Assembly (NCBI RefSeq): GCF_004000435.1
Contig: NZ_RBVZ01000004.1
Span: 1 to 64,000 of the forward strand
Length of the DNA: 64,000 nucleotides
DNA from: Alexandriicola marinus
Lineage (GTDB): Bacteria > Pseudomonadota > Alphaproteobacteria > Rhodobacterales > Rhodobacteraceae
Direction of reading: 5' to 3'
A model generated the notes under the pieces. The model saw only the letters and a program-made list of their open reading frames with translations. It was not told the DNA's origin and made no database searches. This document shows, in pieces, positions 18,256 to 26,845 of this stretch (within the stretch, counting starts at the first letter, position 1; each line of letters starts with the position of its first letter). The position numbers and the translations under genes were made by a program.

Positions 18256-19701
18256 ATGCCGACCGCACCGCGCCTCAGCCGCACGGGCCCCGCGCCCGCC
18301 CCCCGGATCGCTCATATCGGGCCCGGCGCCTTCTTTCGCGCCTTCAACGCCGTCTATACCCACGAGGCGATGGCGGCCACGGGTGACGACTGGGGCATTG
18401 TCGCGATCAGCCTGCGCAGCACGGCGGCGCGCGATCAGCTTGCCCCGCAGGGCGGCGTCTATACCTCTGTCACCTTGCGCGAGGAGGGCTGGCAGTCACA
18501 GGTGATCGGCGCGATCACCGAGGTGCTGGTTGCGCCCGAAGACCCCGAAGCAGTGCTGAACGCCATGGCCGATCCCGAAATCGCCATCGTGTCGATGACC
18601 ATGACGGAAAAGGGCTATTGCCATAACCCCGCGACCGGCAGGCTCGATCTGGCCAATCTCGATATCGCCCGCGATCTGGAGGGCAGCGCCCTGCCCGCCT
18701 CGGCCCCCGGGCTGATCGTCGAGGCGCTGGCCCGTCGCCGCGCGGCCGAAACGGGCCCCTTCACCGTCCTGTCCTGCGATAACCTGCCCTCGAACGGGCG
18801 GTTGGCCCGTGGTGTCATCCTCGATTTCGCGCGCGCGCGCGATCCGGAGCTGGCCCGATGGATCGACGGGCACGTCACCTTCCCGTCCACGATGGTCGAC
18901 CGCATCACACCCGCGACCACCCAAGGCGATATCGACAGGCTCGAAGAGACCGAGGGCTATCACGACGCGGCCTGCGTGTTTCACGAGGCGTTCCGCCAAT
19001 GGGTGATTGAGGATGATTTCGTGGCCGGCCGCCCGGACTGGGACAAGGCCGGCGCGCAATTCGTCCGCGATGTCGAGGCGCATGAGACGATGAAGCTGCG
19101 CTGCCTGAACGGCACCCATTCGACGCTGGCCTATCTGGGCTACCTCGCCGGGCACGAGACCATCGCGGATGCGGTCGCCGATGCCGATTTCGCGGCCTTG
19201 TGCGACACGCTCTGGGCCGAGGAAATCCTGCCGACCGTGCCGCAGCCCGAGGGCGAGGATCTGCCCACTTATTGCCGCGCGCTCATGGCCCGCTATCGCG
19301 ATAGGTCGCTGCGCCACCGGACATGGCAGATCGCCATGGACGGGAGCCGCAAACTGCCCCAGCGCATCCTCGGCACGCTCCGCGACACGCTCACCTCGGG
19401 GCGCGAGGCCCCGGGCCTGTGCCTCGTCGTGGCCGCCTGGATGCGCTATGTCGGCGGCGTGGATGAGGCGGGCCAGCCCATCGATGTGCGCGACCCGATC
19501 GCAGACCGGCTTCGCGCCGCATCGGACCGCGCGGCGACGCCAGCGGACAAGGTCGCGGCGCTTCTGGCTTTTGACGAGGTGTTCGGCACGGACCTGCCCG
19601 CCGATCCCCGCTTTCGGGGCGCCGTGACCTCGGCCTATGAGACATTGATGAACCTTGGTGCGGCGGGGGCTGTCGCGGCCTATCTCGACCGGACAGGCTA
19701 G
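18256..19701 (+). CDS. uxuB: Mannitol dehydrogenase family protein, probable D-fructuronate (mannonate) oxidoreductase
   Basis: 481-residue NAD-dependent polyol dehydrogenase of the long-chain mannitol dehydrogenase family. The nucleotide-binding start is IAHIGPGAFFRAF, followed by VLSCDNLPSNG and the catalytic region VDRITPAT and MKLRCLNGTHSTLAYLGYLAG, where the lysine lies. Placement after uxaC suggests reduction of fructuronate to mannonate; tagaturonate reductase (UxaB) is the alternative. UxuA at 60643 in this window fits the mannonate branch. Its TAG stop shares the bases CTAG with the stop of the convergent gene. Confidence 0.88.
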   Translation: MPTAPRLSRTGPAPAPRIAHIGPGAFFRAFNAVYTHEAMAATGDDWGIVAISLRSTAARDQLAPQGGVYTSVTLREEGWQSQVIGAITEVLVAPEDPEAVLNAMADPEIAIVSMTMTEKGYCHNPATGRLDLANLDIARDLEGSALPASAPGLIVEALARRRAAETGPFTVLSCDNLPSNGRLARGVILDFARARDPELARWIDGHVTFPSTMVDRITPATTQGDIDRLEETEGYHDAACVFHEAFRQWVIEDDFVAGRPDWDKAGAQFVRDVEAHETMKLRCLNGTHSTLAYLGYLAGHETIADAVADADFAALCDTLWAEEILPTVPQPEGEDLPTYCRALMARYRDRSLRHRTWQIAMDGSRKLPQRILGTLRDTLTSGREAPGLCLVVAAWMRYVGGVDEAGQPIDVRDPIADRLRAASDRAATPADKVAALLAFDEVFGTDLPADPRFRGAVTSAYETLMNLGAAGAVAAYLDRTG

Positions 19702-20207
19702 TGCAGCCGGGGCGCGCGCCCCCTGCGCAGCGCCGAGCGCCGCAGCCCCAGACCAAGGTCGCAGGCCAGTGGAACACTGAGAAAGGCAATGTCGGGGCGC
19801 AACAGCTCGAAGGCATTCAGAAGTGCGGCCTCCCGGTCGCCCTCGGCCGCGGCACGGACGAACCGGGCCAGACAGGCCTCGTCCGGGCTTGTCCCGGTCG
19901 CGCGCGGCGACAGAAACTCCAGCGGACGGATGGCATGTTCGTCAAGAAGCGCATGAAGCGCGGCAAAGCCCTGTCCAAGGCCACAGGGCGGCGCCGGGGC
20001 CTTGTCACGCGCGGCCACATGCGCGGCGCGCAGACACTGGATCACCGAGGCATCCAGCGGATCGACCTCCCCCGGCGACATCAGGGCCAAACCGTCACGG
20101 ATGTCTTCGTGACGGCTCATGCCAAGACTCTGACAGATGGGGCAGACAGGGCAACTTCGGAACGGGTCATTGCGATATCCAATGCGACGATGAACTGCGC
20201 GGATCAC
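19698..20207 (-). CDS. Hypothetical protein
   Basis: 169 residues from ATG 20207, or 140 residues from the ATG at 20120 (MSRHEDIRDGLALMSPGE). I do not recognise a family. The sequence is rich in Ala and Leu with probable helices, and the longer form has a cysteine cluster near its start (CPVCPIC). No strong ribosome site precedes either start. It follows hpaH by 78 bp or more on the same strand, so it may be co-transcribed with the hpa genes, and its stop overlaps the uxuB stop in CTAG. The complementary frame (19701-20228) looks like a shadow. This is a modest-confidence gene. Confidence 0.5.
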   Translation of the reverse strand: MIRAVHRRIGYRNDPFRSCPVCPICQSLGMSRHEDIRDGLALMSPGEVDPLDASVIQCLRAAHVAARDKAPAPPCGLGQGFAALHALLDEHAIRPLEFLSPRATGTSPDEACLARFVRAAAEGDREAALLNAFELLRPDIAFLSVPLACDLGLGLRRSALRRGRAPRLH

Positions 20208-20285
20208 TTGCCAAAAATCATGACTTAAATTGTCAGGTATTTCAAGCCCCGTCCATTCAGCTGGCGGATCGCCGCCGGAACAGGG

Positions 20286-21086
20286 TCAGGCGAAGGCGAC
20301 CGAGACCCCGCCGAACGGGCCGAAATAAGCCTCGATCCCGGTCCCCGGCGGGCATTCGATGGGCGCGATGAACGACCCCGACAGGACGACCTGCCCCGCC
20401 TCGATCCGTTGGCCATATTGACCCATGCGCCGAGCCAGCCAGACCAGCCCCGTCACCGGATCGTTCAGGACGGCGGCCCCCAGACCGGTGGCCACCACCT
20501 CGCCATTCCTGTGCAGGATCGCGCCCGTCCAGCGCAGATCGAACGCCTCGGGCGCGTGACGCTCGGGGCCCAGAACGATGCCGGCATTGGCGGCATTGTC
20601 CGACACGGTATCGACGATGATCCGCGCCTTTCCCGTTTCTGGATCGGCCCGCAGGATCCGCGTGTCGAGGATTTCGAGCGAGGGGACGACGTAGTCCGTG
20701 GCGGCGATCACCTCGGCGCGGCTGACCTCGCCCTCGAGCGGGGCTTTCATGACAAAGGCGATCTCGGCCTCGACCCGGGGCTGGATGAAGCGGCCGTCGG
20801 GCACGGTGGCCCCGCTCGCAAAGGCCATATCGTCGTAGAGAACGCCGCTGTCGGGCGTGTCGATGCCCAACGCATCCTGCATGACCTTCGAGGTCAGCCC
20901 GATCTTCCAGCCAATGATCCTGCGGCCCGCCTCGAGCTTGCGGACCATCTGCGCCGACTGGATGCGATAGGCATCATCGAGCGTCATCCCCGGATGACGC
21001 AGCGACAAGAGCCCGATCTGGCGGCGCGCCTTTTCCGCCTGCAGCAAATCGTCGGCGGCCTGCGCCACCTCCGCGTCGCTCAGCAT
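20286..21086 (-). CDS. hpaH: 2-oxo-hepta-3-ene-1,7-dioic acid hydratase
   Basis: 266-residue hydratase of the FAH/MhpD superfamily that hydrates the ring-opened homoprotocatechuate product to 4-hydroxy-2-oxoheptanedioate. Seen are AYRIQSAQMVRKLEAGRRIIGWKIGLTSK near the N-terminus, the metal-binding EAEIAFVM, and LEILDTRI. The length is the family norm (267). It overlaps the 3' end of the FAH-family gene by seven bases and is the fourth hpa gene of the operon. The next enzyme, HpaI aldolase, is not in the window. Confidence 0.92.
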   Translation of the reverse strand: MLSDAEVAQAADDLLQAEKARRQIGLLSLRHPGMTLDDAYRIQSAQMVRKLEAGRRIIGWKIGLTSKVMQDALGIDTPDSGVLYDDMAFASGATVPDGRFIQPRVEAEIAFVMKAPLEGEVSRAEVIAATDYVVPSLEILDTRILRADPETGKARIIVDTVSDNAANAGIVLGPERHAPEAFDLRWTGAILHRNGEVVATGLGAAVLNDPVTGLVWLARRMGQYGQRIEAGQVVLSGSFIAPIECPPGTGIEAYFGPFGGVSVAFA

Positions 21087-21958
21087 GGCTCGTCTTCCAC
21101 ACCATTGCGCAGGATGCCGATGCCTTCGGCCTCGACCTCGACCACGTCGCCGGGCGTCAGCCAGATCGGCGGATCGAAACGCGCGCCGGCACCTGTGGGC
21201 GTGCCGCAGACGATGATGTCGCCGGGCACCAGCGTCGTGAAGGTCGAGACGTAATTCACGATGTAGCGGAAATCATAGAGCATCCGGCCCGTCCGATCCT
21301 CCTGCCGGACCTCGCCGTTCACGCGCGTCTCAAGCCGCACATCATCCAGCTGCGCCGGATCACGGAACGGCACGAGCCATGGCCCCATCGCGCCGGAACG
21401 GTCCCAGTTCTTGCCTTGCGTCACGTTGAATTTCGCATGCCGCACCCAGTCGCGGATCGTGCCCTCGTTGCACAGCGTCAGGGCTGCGATGTGATCATAG
21501 GCGGCCTCGCGCGGGATGCGCCGCCCGCCCGCGCCGATGACGATGGCGATCTCGCCCTCGTAGTCCAGCTGCGGGCTTTCGGGCGGGCGCACAAGGTTTT
21601 CGCCGTGACCGACGAACGACCTCGGGAAGCGAATGAACAGCGACGGCTTGCCCGGCGCCTCCTGCCCATCCTTGTATTCGGCATTGCGGTCGGGGAAATT
21701 CACACCGACGCAGATGATCTTTTCGGGGTTCGACAATGGGATGCGCCAGCGCACCTCGTCCAGCGCGAAGTCCGGCCGCCAGCCCTGCGCTTCGGCGATC
21801 ACGGCCTCGAGCGCGCCGGCCTCGATGATCGCCTTGAGGTCTGCGAACCTTCCGCCCGTGACCGGGTCGAGGTCGATCACGCCTTCATCGGTGACAAGGC
21901 CAAGCCTGTCTTCACCTGCCGCTTGGAATGCCGCGATACGGGCGGGAATGGCGGTCAT
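21080..21958 (-). CDS. hpaG: Fumarylacetoacetate hydrolase family protein, HpaG-type isomerase/decarboxylase
   Basis: 292 residues with one FAH catalytic domain (KIICVGVNFPDRNAEY, metal-binding EGEIAIVIG, NFNVTQGK-like KFNVTQGKNWD, GDIIVCGTPTGAG). In the homoprotocatechuate pathway such proteins decarboxylate 5-oxopent-3-ene-1,2,5-tricarboxylate and/or isomerise the product. The E. coli enzyme is a tandem two-domain protein of about 430 residues, whereas this one has a single domain, so one of the two activities may lie elsewhere. ATG 21958 is taken because GGAGG lies six bases before it. It sits between hpaD and hpaH. Confidence 0.85.
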   Translation of the reverse strand: MTAIPARIAAFQAAGEDRLGLVTDEGVIDLDPVTGGRFADLKAIIEAGALEAVIAEAQGWRPDFALDEVRWRIPLSNPEKIICVGVNFPDRNAEYKDGQEAPGKPSLFIRFPRSFVGHGENLVRPPESPQLDYEGEIAIVIGAGGRRIPREAAYDHIAALTLCNEGTIRDWVRHAKFNVTQGKNWDRSGAMGPWLVPFRDPAQLDDVRLETRVNGEVRQEDRTGRMLYDFRYIVNYVSTFTTLVPGDIIVCGTPTGAGARFDPPIWLTPGDVVEVEAEGIGILRNGVEDEPC

Positions 21959-21974
21959 GGGTGGGCCTCCTGTC

Positions 21975-22955
21975 TCAGGGTGCGATGATAGGTGAGGCGC
22001 CAAGCCCCGAAGGCACCGGCGTCACCCCATCGAAAAGCGAGCCTTCCTCGAACCACGACCGCGGCGCGGGTGCGCCCCAAAGCGTCTGGCGCTGCGGATC
22101 CTTCAGGTCCCAGCGGATCGGTTCGAGATCGGGATCGACGGTCTGGTAGTCCGAGCAATAGATCTCGATCCGGTGCCCGTCGGGATCGCGGACGTAAAGG
22201 AAGAAGGCGTTGGAAATGCCGTGCCGGCCCGGCCCCCGTTCCATGTTGGCGAGGTAGCCCGTCGTCGACATCAGGTCGCACAGGTCGATGATATTGAGAG
22301 GCGTCGGCACCCAGAACGCGGTGTGATGAAGCCGCGGCCCGAGACCGTTGGTGAACGCCATGTCATGCACACCGCCCTTGCGGTGCATCCATGCGGCCCA
22401 GAGCTTTCCGCTGTCCTCGTCCTCGGTATATTCGGTGACCCGAAACCCCATCTGGCCGTAAAAGGCCACGGCCTTGTCCACGTCGCTGGCGAAACAGTTG
22501 AAATGGTCGATGCGGAGCGGTTTGACCCCGTGATAGAGCGCGTATCTCTGGTGGATCGGGGCCAGCCGCTCCATCCGGAAATAGAGCTCGATCGGCATGC
22601 CAAAGCAGTCGGTCGTGGCCAGCGTCCGGCCCTGATATGGCCGGTCGACCCAGCCCACGTCATGGCCCTGCCCGGCGAACCAGTCGTGGGCGAGGTCAAG
22701 CTGCGCATCGTCATAGACCTTGAAGGACAGCGCGCCCGCATGGGCCTGCGCATCCTTGCGCAGGATCAGGCAGTGATGGCCCCTTTCCTCCATGGCGCGC
22801 AGGTAGATCGCCGCGTCATCCTCGTCGGTGACCTGAAGGCCCAGCGTGTCGACGTAGAAGGCCCGGCTGGCGGCAAGATCGGTCACGCCCAGCGCCACAT
22901 GGCTCAGCCGGACGATGTTAAAGGGCGGATAGAGTGTCGGTTCGGGAATGGGCAT
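21975..22955 (-). CDS. hpaD: 3,4-dihydroxyphenylacetate (homoprotocatechuate) 2,3-dioxygenase
   Basis: 326-residue extradiol dioxygenase of the vicinal-oxygen-chelate type with two repeats. The metal triad is near H151 (RIDHFN), H210 (RLHHTAFW) and E264 (HRIEIY), and the second-sphere H197 (GGVHDMAF) matches the acid-base histidine of the Brevibacterium enzyme. It opens the ring of homoprotocatechuate to 5-carboxymethyl-2-hydroxymuconate semialdehyde, the substrate of HpaE encoded 12 bases upstream. This is the single-domain-pair VOC type and not the E. coli LigB-type HpaD. Confidence 0.93.
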   Translation of the reverse strand: MPIPEPTLYPPFNIVRLSHVALGVTDLAASRAFYVDTLGLQVTDEDDAAIYLRAMEERGHHCLILRKDAQAHAGALSFKVYDDAQLDLAHDWFAGQGHDVGWVDRPYQGRTLATTDCFGMPIELYFRMERLAPIHQRYALYHGVKPLRIDHFNCFASDVDKAVAFYGQMGFRVTEYTEDEDSGKLWAAWMHRKGGVHDMAFTNGLGPRLHHTAFWVPTPLNIIDLCDLMSTTGYLANMERGPGRHGISNAFFLYVRDPDGHRIEIYCSDYQTVDPDLEPIRWDLKDPQRQTLWGAPAPRSWFEEGSLFDGVTPVPSGLGASPIIAP

Positions 22956-22967
22956 GTCGGGCTCTCC

Positions 22968-24479
22968 TCAGGCGCCGAGTTTCGGGATCCTGTGAGACTG
23001 TCGGGGGAAACTCACGTTCACCGTCTCCATGTAGAAATCAAACGACCAGTGCCCGCCGTCGCGGCCGATGCCCGATGCCTTCACGCCGCCGAAGGGCGTG
23101 GGCAGGTGGCGAATATTCTCTGAATTCACCCACATCATGCCCGCCTCCAGCGCGTCTGTCATCCGCATCGCGCGGTTCAGATCATTCGTCCAGAGATAGG
23201 CCGCCAGGCCATAGGGCACGTCATTGGCGATGCGCAGCGCATCCTCTTCGTCCCTGAACGGAATGGCGGTCAGGACGGGGCCGAAGATCTCTTCCTGCGC
23301 GATGGTCATGTCGTTCGTGGCCCCGGTGAACAAGGTGGGCGCGACATAGCACCCGGTCTCGCCCACCTTTTCTCCTCCGGCGGCGATGGTGGCGCCTTCC
23401 TCGCGGGCGCGCGCGAAATAGGACAGGACCTTGGCCTCGTGTTCGGGGTGAATCAGCGGCCCCACGACCGTGTCGGGATCAAGCGGATGGCCCACCTTGA
23501 TCCGGCGGGCCGCCTCGGCCACACGGGCGGTGACCTCGTCATGGATGCTCTCCTGCACCAGAAGCCGCGAGGACGATGTGCAGCGTTCACCATTGAGCGA
23601 ATAGATCATGAAGACCGCCGCATCGACCGCGCGATCCAGATCGGCATCGTCAAAGACGATGACCGGGTTCTTGCCCCCCAGTTCGAAATGCACCCGTTTC
23701 AGCGTGGCCGCCCCCTGCGCCATGATCATCGAGCCGGTCCGGCTTTCGCCTACGAAGGCGATGGCCTTGATGGCGGGATGCTCCGTCAGCGCGCGGCCCG
23801 CCTCCTCGCCAAAGCCGTTGACCACGTTCAGGACACCGGGTGGAAGCCCCGCATCTTCGGCGATCTCGACCAAAAGCTTGGCGGTAATGGGGCTGAACTC
23901 GGCGGGCTTAAGAACGACGGTGCAGCCAGCAGCAAGCGCCGGCGCGATCTTCCATGTCGACAGCATGAAGGGCGTGTTCCACGGTGTGATGACGCCGACA
24001 GGGCCAATGGGCCGGCGCGACGTGGTGTTCATCTGCGTGGGCGTCCGCGTCACCTGCCCGTCTTCGGCATAGGGCGCCTGATCGGCATAATAGCGGAAAT
24101 TGGCCGCCCCCCGGATCGCGGCCTTCGACATGAAGCGCAGGGCCTGACCGGTATCCATGCATTCGGTGAAGGCGATTTCCTCGGCCCGGGCCTCGATCGC
24201 CTCGGCCACGCGGATCAGGATCGCCCGACGCTCCGCGCCCGGCGTGGCCGCCCAGCCGGGAAACGCCGCCTTCGCGGCGCGGGCGGCGGCGTCGATATCC
24301 TCGCGCCCGCCCAGCGCGACGCGCGCCAGCGGGGCCAGATCGACGGGGGAGATGATCTCGAACGTCTCGCCCGAAGCGGCGGCGACGGACTGCCCGCCCA
24401 CATGGTTCATCACGCCAGTCTGGCGGAACCTGGCGAGATAGCCCTCGGCACGAGCGATATTCTCTTCGGTCTGACCCAT
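22968..24479 (-). CDS. hpaE: 5-carboxymethyl-2-hydroxymuconate semialdehyde dehydrogenase
   Basis: 503-residue NAD-dependent aldehyde dehydrogenase. Visible are the Rossmann and substrate regions (GPVGVITPWNTPFML, FELGGKNPVIVFDDADLD), the catalytic cysteine in NGERCTSSSRLL, and EEIFGPVLTAIPF. ATG 24479 is preceded by GGGGAGG; an in-frame ATG 60 bases earlier has no site and overlaps the promoter palindrome. First gene of hpaE-D-G-H. The upstream 18-bp palindrome suggests repression by a regulator encoded outside the window. HpaF isomerase, HpaI aldolase and the HpaBC monooxygenase are also not here. Confidence 0.92.
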   Translation of the reverse strand: MGQTEENIARAEGYLARFRQTGVMNHVGGQSVAAASGETFEIISPVDLAPLARVALGGREDIDAAARAAKAAFPGWAATPGAERRAILIRVAEAIEARAEEIAFTECMDTGQALRFMSKAAIRGAANFRYYADQAPYAEDGQVTRTPTQMNTTSRRPIGPVGVITPWNTPFMLSTWKIAPALAAGCTVVLKPAEFSPITAKLLVEIAEDAGLPPGVLNVVNGFGEEAGRALTEHPAIKAIAFVGESRTGSMIMAQGAATLKRVHFELGGKNPVIVFDDADLDRAVDAAVFMIYSLNGERCTSSSRLLVQESIHDEVTARVAEAARRIKVGHPLDPDTVVGPLIHPEHEAKVLSYFARAREEGATIAAGGEKVGETGCYVAPTLFTGATNDMTIAQEEIFGPVLTAIPFRDEEDALRIANDVPYGLAAYLWTNDLNRAMRMTDALEAGMMWVNSENIRHLPTPFGGVKASGIGRDGGHWSFDFYMETVNVSFPRQSHRIPKLGA

Positions 24480-24529
24480 CGACGCCTCCCCTGGAATGGT
24501 CCGGAAAGCCACATTTCCGGTCCGGATAA

Positions 24530-24547
24530 AATTTAACATGTTAAATT
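24530..24547. promoter_or_regulatory. 18-bp perfect palindrome, operator in the hpa promoter
   Basis: AATTTAACATGTTAAATT equals its own reverse complement. It lies 51 bases upstream of hpaE. On the minus strand a TTGACA -35 hexamer (24563-24558) precedes it, and the -10 position falls inside the palindrome, the classic place for a repressor. MarR-type (HpaR) or GntR-type regulators use such AT-rich dyads; the regulator gene is not in the window. Confidence 0.75.
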
Positions 24548-24563
24548 AATGCCGGTCTGTCAA

Positions 24564-24910
24564 TTCCCGGATCACCCGGTTCCGGGGGCTGCCGCCGCAT
24601 ATCGGGTGCGACAACACGACGATACGGCGGTTCGGGATCACGGCCGCGTGCCTCACGGGAAGAAAAAATCTTGTGATACCGCACCGCCATCCCCCGAACG
24701 CGAGCACTCCGGAGCCCGCCGACCATCGACTGCATGTCGGTTTTACTGGTGAGAAGCGGATCCGCGCCGTGTCAAGCCCTGCCCAAGATCACTGACAGTT
24801 CGATTTTTCGTGATGTTTCAAGGGCTTTCCGAACCACGCTGCCTGCCACAAGTCTGGCTCACCAACAGCGGGACAGACCCGCAGACAACCAAACCCAAAG
24901 GAACCATAAC
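24564..24910. other. Intergenic region without a convincing gene
   Basis: About 350 bases between the hpa promoter and the small secreted-protein gene. Short open frames on both strands lack ribosome sites and family resemblance. The promoter of the downstream gene must lie here, but I cannot pick convincing -35 and -10 boxes. I see no tRNA-like or strong hairpin structure. Confidence 0.5.
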
Positions 24911-25246
24911 ATGTCCATCAAGCTTTTTACCGCCGCCGCCGTCATCGCCGCCTTCACCGCCACGATCGCCTCTGCGAACGTCAACTACTTCAGCGTCCTG
25001 ACCGATCTTGATTCCGCCAACACGCTCGATCTGGGCACTGTCCGGGCCGCCGGCGACGGGGTGGTTGAAATCTACAACTACCGCGCCGGTCAGCAGCGCG
25101 AACTTCTGGGCTCGACCATGGTCAACAGTGGCGCCAATCAGGACGTCCGTGTCAGCGTACAGGTGGCGCCGCGCTGGGATGTTCTCGCGGTTTTGAAGGT
25201 CAACGGCCAGATCGTCGACAGCCAGGTGATCGATATCGAGCGCTGA
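24911..25246 (+). CDS. Small secreted protein of unknown function
   Basis: 111 residues. A clear Sec signal peptide (MSIKLFTAAAVIAAFTATIASA, cleavage about residue 22) precedes a mature domain of about 89 residues that looks like a compact beta-rich fold (NVNYFSVLTDLDSANTLDLG, VEIYNYRAGQQRELLGS, DVLAVLKVNGQIVDSQVID). There are no cysteines in the mature part. ATG 24911 has AAAGGAACC upstream; the longer in-frame extension from 24734 lacks a signal peptide. It is a single-gene unit ended by a strong terminator. I do not recognise a characterised homologue; a periplasmic role is inferred from the signal peptide alone. Confidence 0.8.
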   Translation: MSIKLFTAAAVIAAFTATIASANVNYFSVLTDLDSANTLDLGTVRAAGDGVVEIYNYRAGQQRELLGSTMVNSGANQDVRVSVQVAPRWDVLAVLKVNGQIVDSQVIDIER

Positions 25247-25272
25247 TCACCGCCACCACCCCCTCCCAAGAC

Positions 25273-25303
25273 AAGGCCCGCCAGTCCGGCGGGCCTTTTT
25301 GTT
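25273..25303 (+). terminator. Rho-independent terminator
   Basis: A perfect 10-bp stem AAGGCCCGCC / GGCGGGCCTT around AGTCC, followed by a run of T residues on the plus strand. It ends the small secreted-protein gene and, read the other way, may also help end the GH4 operon whose last stop is at 25320. Confidence 0.92.
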
Positions 25304-25319
25304 CTGCCACTCAGACCAC

Positions 25320-26819
25320 TCAGCCCATGACCTTGGTACCAAGGCCATGGCCTTCATCGGCGGACTTATCCTTTTCGGCCCGCGCCGCGCGCAGTTCATC
25401 GACCGAGCGCACGCCCAGACGCGCGGCCCCGGCCCAGTCGCGGGTCTTGACCTTGGGGTCTTTCAGACGCTCCTTCGCGGCCGGGATCGCATCGGCATAT
25501 TGCGGCAGCCACTCGGCCTGCGCGACCAGCATCTCGTCGACCATCTGCCATACCTCGTCGGGGGTGCAGACCGCGCCCACGAGCGGGTCATGCAGCACCG
25601 CCTGCTTCAGCAGATCGACATCGCCCGTCATCGCGGCGCGCACGGCCATCCGCTGAACATCGACCGAGGCCTGACAGGTCGCGGCGGCGGCAAGAGGCAG
25701 TTCGATCCCCTCGACCATGTTGATGCCGAAGCGATCGACGAAGCCGGGGGATTCGATGATGCAATCGTCGGGCAGGTTCCGGATCACGCCATTGTTCTTG
25801 ACGTTGAAATGCCCGCGATAGACACGTCCCGTCTCAAGCGCCTCGAGAATCCAGCTGGCATGTTCATCGGTGCGCGGGCCGTCCAGCGGCGCATTCGCCT
25901 CTTCGAGGAATTTCGGGAAATCCTCTTCGAACCAGTTCCGGTTCTCGGTGCAATAGCGCAGATAGCCGCCGGTCTCGCCGTGGATCCACTCATCAAGGCT
26001 GATCCAGTTGGTGATCTCGTCAGGACGCTTGCGATACCACGGCAGGTATTCCGAAAGGTGTCCGTTCGATTCCGTCGAATAGACGCCGAACCTCTTGAGC
26101 ACGTCGATCCGCACCTTTTCCTGCACGGAGAAGACGGGATGAGCCTCCAGCGCGGCGACCAGTTCGTCGCGGTCGATCCTTCGGCCCTTGTAGCGGATAT
26201 CGAGATACCATGTCTGGTGGTTGATGCCGGAACAGATGATATCGACCTCTTCCGGCCCCTTGGCCCCCAGCGCCGTCGCGATCTGGCGATGCCCGTTCTG
26301 GACCCCGTGGCAAAGTCCGACCGTGCGGACATTGCCATGATCGATCGCGGCCCATGTCATCATGACCATGGGGTTGGCATAGTTCAGAAGCAGGGCGTTC
26401 TCTTCGGCCAGTTCGTTGATATCGCGACAGAACTCCAGCATGGCCGCGATCCCGCGCTGGCCATACATGATGCCGCCCGCACAGATCGTGTCACCGACGC
26501 ACTGATCGACGCCGTATTTCAGCGGGATCGAGATATCGGTCTCGAACGCCTCGAGCCCACCGATCCGGACGCAATTCATGACGTAGCGCGCGCCCTTAAG
26601 CGCCTCGCGCCGATCGGTCGTGGCGGTGACCTTGGCGGGAAGGCCGTTCACCTCGACCATGCGTTCGATGATCTGGCGGATCATGTCGAGGTTGTGGGCA
26701 TTGATATCGGTCAGCGCGATCTCGATGCCGGTGAATTCCGGCACCTTGAGGATGTCGGAGCAGAGTTTCTTGGTGAACCCGACACTGCCGGCACCAATGA
26801 TGCAAATCTTGAAGCTCAT
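25320..26819 (-). CDS. Glycoside hydrolase family 4 protein, CHGV motif (possible alpha-glucuronidase/galacturonidase)
   Basis: 499-residue GH4 enzyme, a family that uses NAD and Mn2+ in a redox-elimination mechanism. The Rossmann start is FKICIIGAGSVGFTKKL, D38 lies in ALTDIN, N150 in NYANP, and the metal-cysteine motif is C170-H171-G172-V173. As I recall, CHSV marks alpha-galactosidases and CHGx marks alpha-glucuronidases, so this enzyme may act on alpha-linked uronosides; alpha-galactosidase remains possible. ATG 26819 gives a proper Rossmann N-terminus. It is the last gene of the alpha-galactoside-type operon, after another GH4 gene, and carries a C-terminal tail of about 40 residues beyond the GH4 core. 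Confidence 0.88.
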   Translation of the reverse strand: MSFKICIIGAGSVGFTKKLCSDILKVPEFTGIEIALTDINAHNLDMIRQIIERMVEVNGLPAKVTATTDRREALKGARYVMNCVRIGGLEAFETDISIPLKYGVDQCVGDTICAGGIMYGQRGIAAMLEFCRDINELAEENALLLNYANPMVMMTWAAIDHGNVRTVGLCHGVQNGHRQIATALGAKGPEEVDIICSGINHQTWYLDIRYKGRRIDRDELVAALEAHPVFSVQEKVRIDVLKRFGVYSTESNGHLSEYLPWYRKRPDEITNWISLDEWIHGETGGYLRYCTENRNWFEEDFPKFLEEANAPLDGPRTDEHASWILEALETGRVYRGHFNVKNNGVIRNLPDDCIIESPGFVDRFGINMVEGIELPLAAAATCQASVDVQRMAVRAAMTGDVDLLKQAVLHDPLVGAVCTPDEVWQMVDEMLVAQAEWLPQYADAIPAAKERLKDPKVKTRDWAGAARLGVRSVDELRAARAEKDKSADEGHGLGTKVMG

Positions 26820-26845
26820 GGTCGTGACTTTCGTTTGAAGCGCCT

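Noticed and set aside
19701-20228. 175-residue plus-strand frame opposite the hypothetical gene
   Set aside because: Arg/Gln-rich shadow composition; starts on the last base of the uxuB stop without a ribosome site.
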